Assembly: GCA_903930345.1 (NCBI GenBank)
Contig: CAIYYI010000070.1
Coordinates: forward strand, 1 to 48,118
Direction of reading: 5' to 3'
Source: an uncultured Verrucomicrobiota bacterium
GTDB lineage: Bacteria > Verrucomicrobiota > Verrucomicrobiia > Limisphaerales > CAIYYI01
Length of the DNA stretch: 48,118 bases
The translations under genes and the position numbers were made by a program. Shown here piece after piece: positions 43,592 through 48,118 of this stretch. The notes below the pieces were generated by a model. That model was not told the DNA's origin. It saw nothing but the letters and a program-made list of their open reading frames with translations, and ran no database searches. Within the stretch, counting starts at the first letter, position 1; each line of letters starts with the position of its first letter.

Positions 43592-44392
43592 ATGAAAAAA
43601 CTCTGTCTTTCTGTGTGGTTCGTAATCATCGGATGCGCCATCGCGTCAGCGGCCGACTTTGCCACGGAGACGCTTGAGGCGACGTTCAAGCTCTTTCACA
43701 AGGATTCCACCGGGACATGCTTTTTCGTGCGTCGGGAAGGGGCAGACCAAGCTCTCTACCTTGTGACGGCGGCTCATGTGCTCGAACGGACCAAGGGCAA
43801 CACGGCCATCGTCGTCCTGCGTGAGGCCCGGGCCAATGGTGCCTATCAACGACGCGACCACACCATCACCATCCGCCGCGATGGCAAACCTCTTTGGAAT
43901 CGCCACGCCACGGAAGACGCCGCTGTGTTGAGGCTCGCTGAACCGCCTCCCGTTCCGGTCGGGGCTTTGCGCTTGGCGGCCCTTGCTGACGAGGCCCGCC
44001 TGACGGCGGCGGGGCTGCACATTTGCAGTTCTGTCTTCGTGCTCACGTTTCCCGAACGTTTCGAGGCCAACGACGCAGGTTTCGCCGTGGCCCGCCAAGG
44101 CATCATTGCCAGCCATCCATTCCGCCCCATTCAGGCGCACCACACCTTTCTTGCGGATTTCACCACGTTTGCCGGAGACAGTGGCGGCCCGGTATTTGTT
44201 GCCGGCACCGACGGCCACCCAATGATCGTGGGCATCGTGCTCGCGCAGTTCCGTCACGATGAGCGGGTGACGATGGAGTATGAGGAGCGCACCATTCATC
44301 ACCCTCTAGGATTGGGCGTTGTGCTTCACGCTCAGTTCATCCGTGACACCATCGAGCAAGCCGCCAAGAAAAATGCAGCCGACTCCAAATAG
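43592..44392 (+). CDS. Exported trypsin-like serine protease, 266 aa
   Basis: The ATG at 43592 opens a signal peptide (MKKLCLSVWFVIIGCAIASA). The 40 residues before it in the open frame are not signal-like. The catalytic triad of a chymotrypsin-fold (S1-type) protease is visible: H62 in VTAAHVL, D109 in TEDAAVLRL and S197 in TFAGDSGGPVFV. No PDZ domain follows, so it is not DegP-like in architecture, and the length fits a bare protease domain. It is predicted to act in the periplasm or outside the cell. The substrate is unknown. It lies 121 bp after the CZB gene, and no functional link with either neighbour is evident. Confidence 0.82.
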   Translation: MKKLCLSVWFVIIGCAIASAADFATETLEATFKLFHKDSTGTCFFVRREGADQALYLVTAAHVLERTKGNTAIVVLREARANGAYQRRDHTITIRRDGKPLWNRHATEDAAVLRLAEPPPVPVGALRLAALADEARLTAAGLHICSSVFVLTFPERFEANDAGFAVARQGIIASHPFRPIQAHHTFLADFTTFAGDSGGPVFVAGTDGHPMIVGIVLAQFRHDERVTMEYEERTIHHPLGLGVVLHAQFIRDTIEQAAKKNAADSK

Positions 44393-44600
44393 CCATTTCT
44401 CTTTCAGTGGGTATTACCGGAGCCTGGTTCTCGGCCGCTACCGGGCGTTTGTCACGGATTTGCATCGGACGGTCATCCTGCGTTTTCCGAAACGGACGGT
44501 GGTTCTGTCACCAGGCTCGCCGGAGGATTTTGTCCAGGAGCTTTCCAGCCGCCCCCGCAACGGGAAAAGGAATGCAGGCAACCTGGGGCGCAGCGCATAA
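44373..44600 (+). pseudogene. Fragment of a bacterial PH-domain protein (bPH_5-like), 5' end missing
   Basis: The frame contains SFSGYYRSLVLGRYRAF, then VTDLHRTVILRFPKRTVVLS and PGSPEDFVQEL. This is the C-terminal strand-helix pattern I recall for bacterial PH-like domains (PF10882 type), which normally follow an N-terminal membrane part of about 100 residues. Here that part is absent. The only upstream Met (44373) lies inside the protease gene, and the ~25 residues after the domain are basic and disordered. It is best read as a decayed or truncated copy. A short functional gene is less likely. Confidence 0.35.
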
Positions 44601-44720
44601 TACTCACTCAGAAGGGGCAGGCAGGGCCAGGTGCGGCGGCGATGGGCAGCAGCTTGAGATTGTGAGATTGAGCAAACGATTTTAGGATGGCGTCCGGGGA
44701 GCCATTGCTGTAATGGTTTT

Positions 44721-45107
44721 GTGCCATCAAATTACGTGACTTCAAAACCACAGAATCCATTCTTCCAACCGCCACCCGAGCGCACGCTGGGAGATGACGA
44801 CGTTCGGAGCCACGTCCGAGCTGAGTTCTACGATATTCGTTCCCGCTTTCTTGACCGATTGGCCTGTGCGAATGTTTTTGACCGGGAACGTTTTGAGGCT
44901 CTGCTTCTGTGGCTGGACACGTTGCAGCGGAGCTGTGCTGCTGCCGACTTGCCGCTGGCAGACTCAGACTTTGACCAGTTCAGCGAAATTGCTGGCCATC
45001 TTGAGCAGGAAGCGACCTATTCCCGTGACCAGCGAGCAGAGTGTGCTGCTGCCCATGCACGATGGCTTGGCGTCATGCGCCAGTTCCACCTTTTACCCGG
45101 GGAGTAG
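44721..45107 (+). CDS. Hypothetical acidic protein, 128 aa, GTG start
   Basis: The frame has no ATG. The only usable start is the GTG at 44721, and the next upstream in-frame stop is at about 44655. The product is soluble, acidic and mostly helical, with DDDVRSHVRAEFYDIRSRFL, FDRERFEALLLWLDTLQRS and ECAAAHARWLGVMRQFHLLP. Its composition is fully protein-like, so I regard it as real, but I do not recognise a family. There is no signal peptide. It ends 2 bp before the next small ORF, whose start is preceded by GGGGAG overlapping this stop, so the two were probably an operon. Confidence 0.6.
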   Translation: MPSNYVTSKPQNPFFQPPPERTLGDDDVRSHVRAEFYDIRSRFLDRLACANVFDRERFEALLLWLDTLQRSCAAADLPLADSDFDQFSEIAGHLEQEATYSRDQRAECAAAHARWLGVMRQFHLLPGE

Positions 45108-45109
45108 CC

Positions 45110-45358
45110 ATGACGCTTTTCCTCCATCGTCAGAGGTCGTCGGTTACGCCGAAGGCAAGTTGGATGGAAGGGCGTTCACCGCCTCATGGGCGACCTTCTG
45201 CCCGCTTGGCGCGATATTCTACGACACTTGGCTTGATTCGACAGTTGCTCAGACAAAGGCAATCGCCCGAGCTTTGTCCAAGGTTCAGGCCGTGCCTGTG
45301 CCGCGCACGTCGTAAAGCAGAAGAACCGAAGTCCCAACCAATCGCGTCAGCCATTTGA
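45110..45358 (+). CDS. Small ORF or gene remnant behind a good ribosome site, 82 aa
   Basis: An ATG at 45110 follows GGGGAG at 45099-45104 and sits 2 bp after the preceding stop, the layout of a genuine second gene. The reading frame soon becomes Arg/Ser/Pro-rich (HGRPSARLARYSTTLGLIR). A neighbouring frame over 45109-45315 reads more like protein (EVVGYAEGKLDGRAFTASW). This suggests a frameshifted remnant. No family is recognised. The rest of 45108-45419 holds nothing else I can support. Confidence 0.22.
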   Translation: MTLFLHRQRSSVTPKASWMEGRSPPHGRPSARLARYSTTLGLIRQLLRQRQSPELCPRFRPCLCRARRKAEEPKSQPIASAI

Positions 45359-45419
45359 TGAAGTACTGAAGTTCCTTGAGAACCACAGGGGAATTGAACT
45401 TTGAGATGGCACTGCCCAT

Positions 45420-45451
45420 GAAAAAAGCGGAGCCGGTTGCCCGGCTCCGCT
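45420..45451 (-). terminator. Intrinsic terminator after groEL
   Basis: An 11-bp perfect stem (AGCGGAGCCGG at 45426-45436, CCGGCTCCGCT at 45441-45451) with a 4-base loop is followed on the minus strand by a run of six T. It lies 34 bases after the groEL stop, so it ends the chaperone transcript. Confidence 0.9.
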
Positions 45452-45484
45452 CGCAAAATCACCGTGTCAAACGGTGGGTTGGAC

Positions 45485-47459
<1,975 letters not shown>

Positions 47460-47545
47460 AGTTTTCTCTGTTTCCTAGTTTTTGATTTGGTTACATCAAA
47501 TCCCGACGCACTCGCGCCCGGGAAAATTGTTTCCGAGCGGGTGGC

Positions 47546-48118
47546 TCACTTTTTGTCGTCCACCACTTCGGCGTCGATGATGGGGCCGTCGCCCGGGCCG
47601 CCGGATTTGCGGGAGCTGTCCCCGCCGGGGGCCTGGCCGGGGTTGGGATTGGGGTTGGCCCCGGCGCTGCCCGTCTGGGTCTTGGCCTGCTCCGCCGCCT
47701 TGTAGAGTTCGGCCGAGACGGCCTGCCAAGCCTCGTTGAGCTTGTCCACCGCCGTGCGGATGGTTGCGGTCTCGCCGCCTTTGAGCGCTTCCTGGACGGC
47801 TTTGACCGCCTCCTCAATCTTGGTTTTGTCGCCGGCGGCGATCTTCTCCGCATTGTCCTTCAGCATCTTCTCGGAGCGATAGACCAGGTTGTCCGCCTCG
47901 TTGCGCAGCTCGACGGCCTCGCGCTGCTTGCGGTCGTCTTCGGCGTGGGCCTCAGCGTCTTTGCGCATGCGGTCGATCTCGTCCTTGCTCAGGCCGCTGC
48001 TGGCGGTGATGGTGATCTTCTGCTCCTTGCCGGTGCCGAGATCCTTGGCGCTCACGTGCAGGATGCCGTTGGCGTCGATGTCAAAGGTGACCTCGACCTG
48101 GGGCATGCCGCGCGGGGC
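47546..48118 (-). CDS. dnaK: Chaperone DnaK (Hsp70), C-terminal part (cut by window edge)
   Basis: The frame runs in from the window edge as [20 protein letters not shown], the conserved end of the DnaK substrate-binding beta domain, and continues with the helical lid ([35 protein letters not shown]). It ends with a Gly/Pro/Asn-rich linker and the conserved terminal motif [13 protein letters not shown]. The visible 190 residues are about the last 30% of the protein; the ATPase domain is outside the window. It is the first visible gene of a dnaK-groES-groEL cluster on the minus strand. DnaJ and GrpE are not in view. Confidence 0.97.
   Translation of the reverse strand, partial: APRGMPQVEVTFDIDANGILHVSAKDLGTGKEQKITITASSGLSKDEIDRMRKDAEAHAEDDRKQREAVELRNEADNLVYRSEKMLKDNAEKIAAGDKTKIEEAVKAVQEALKGGETATIRTAVDKLNEAWQAVSAELYKAAEQAKTQTGSAGANPNPNPGQAPGGDSSRKSGGPGDGPIIDAEVVDDKK

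Noticed and set aside
47460..47545. CIRCE operator between dnaK and groES
   Set aside because: No TTAGCACTC-N9-GAGTGCTAA pattern; only a weak TTGAT/ATCAA repeat is present.

Overview
The window looks like a chromosomal segment of a free-living member of the Verrucomicrobiota or a close PVC relative. This is inferred from protein style, not from a marker gene. The clues are GC content near 60%, many very large Sec-exported glycosidases, LamG and autotransporter-associated beta-strand repeats, discoidin modules, weak or absent Shine-Dalgarno sites, and a dnaK-groES-groEL chaperone cluster. No phage, insertion sequence, CRISPR array or rRNA was seen, and no canonical tRNA.

Layout. (1) 1-1157, minus strand: an edge-truncated membrane-anchored protein and two small unknown genes, one without a convincing start. 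(2) 1162-9261, plus strand: a strong sigma70-like promoter, then a 2,219-residue exported modular protein (LamG, calcium-type DxDxDG repeats, four chitobiase-C-like modules). Its last ~150 residues resemble an AHH/SitA-type (DUF2380-like) nuclease toxin. Two tandem paralogous double-CXXC genes follow and look like immunity genes. GC is lower from about 2.7 kb to 9.2 kb. (3) 9258-9805: an Rhs-type fragment fused to the end of the second immunity gene, and a tRNA-like 3' end with an encoded CCA. (4) 9806-12613: a sensor kinase with a discoidin-like extracytoplasmic region, and a NarL-type regulator. (5) 12788-42933: eleven consecutive plus-strand genes for exported carbohydrate-active proteins. 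They are an unknown TIM-barrel-like protein, a giant GH29 protein, an FAD oxidoreductase/beta-propeller fusion, a stand-alone propeller, GH29, GH95, GH43 with an inserted discoidin domain, GH106, GH127, GH29, DUF5703/GH95-like and a GH29-like enzyme (twelve products, eleven if the two coupled propeller genes are taken as one unit). (6) 43099-45358: a stand-alone CZB zinc-sensor protein, an exported trypsin-like protease, a bacterial PH-domain remnant and small unknown ORFs. (7) 45420-48118, minus strand: dnaK (3' part), groES and groEL, ended by a clear intrinsic terminator.

How it fits together. The glycosidase block is biased to enzymes that act on L-sugars (fucose, rhamnose, arabinofuranose, possibly L-galactose), as expected for a fucosylated pectin- or gum-like polysaccharide. 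There is no sulfatase, SusC/D pair, transporter or cytoplasmic L-fucose or L-rhamnose pathway in the window. The two-component system at the head is a natural candidate regulator, and an inverted repeat overlaps a possible promoter just before the first enzyme gene. The two parts most worth attention are the SitA-like toxin with duplicated immunity genes, and the enzyme locus with its unusual fusions. All family names come from motif reading and memory; no database search was run.
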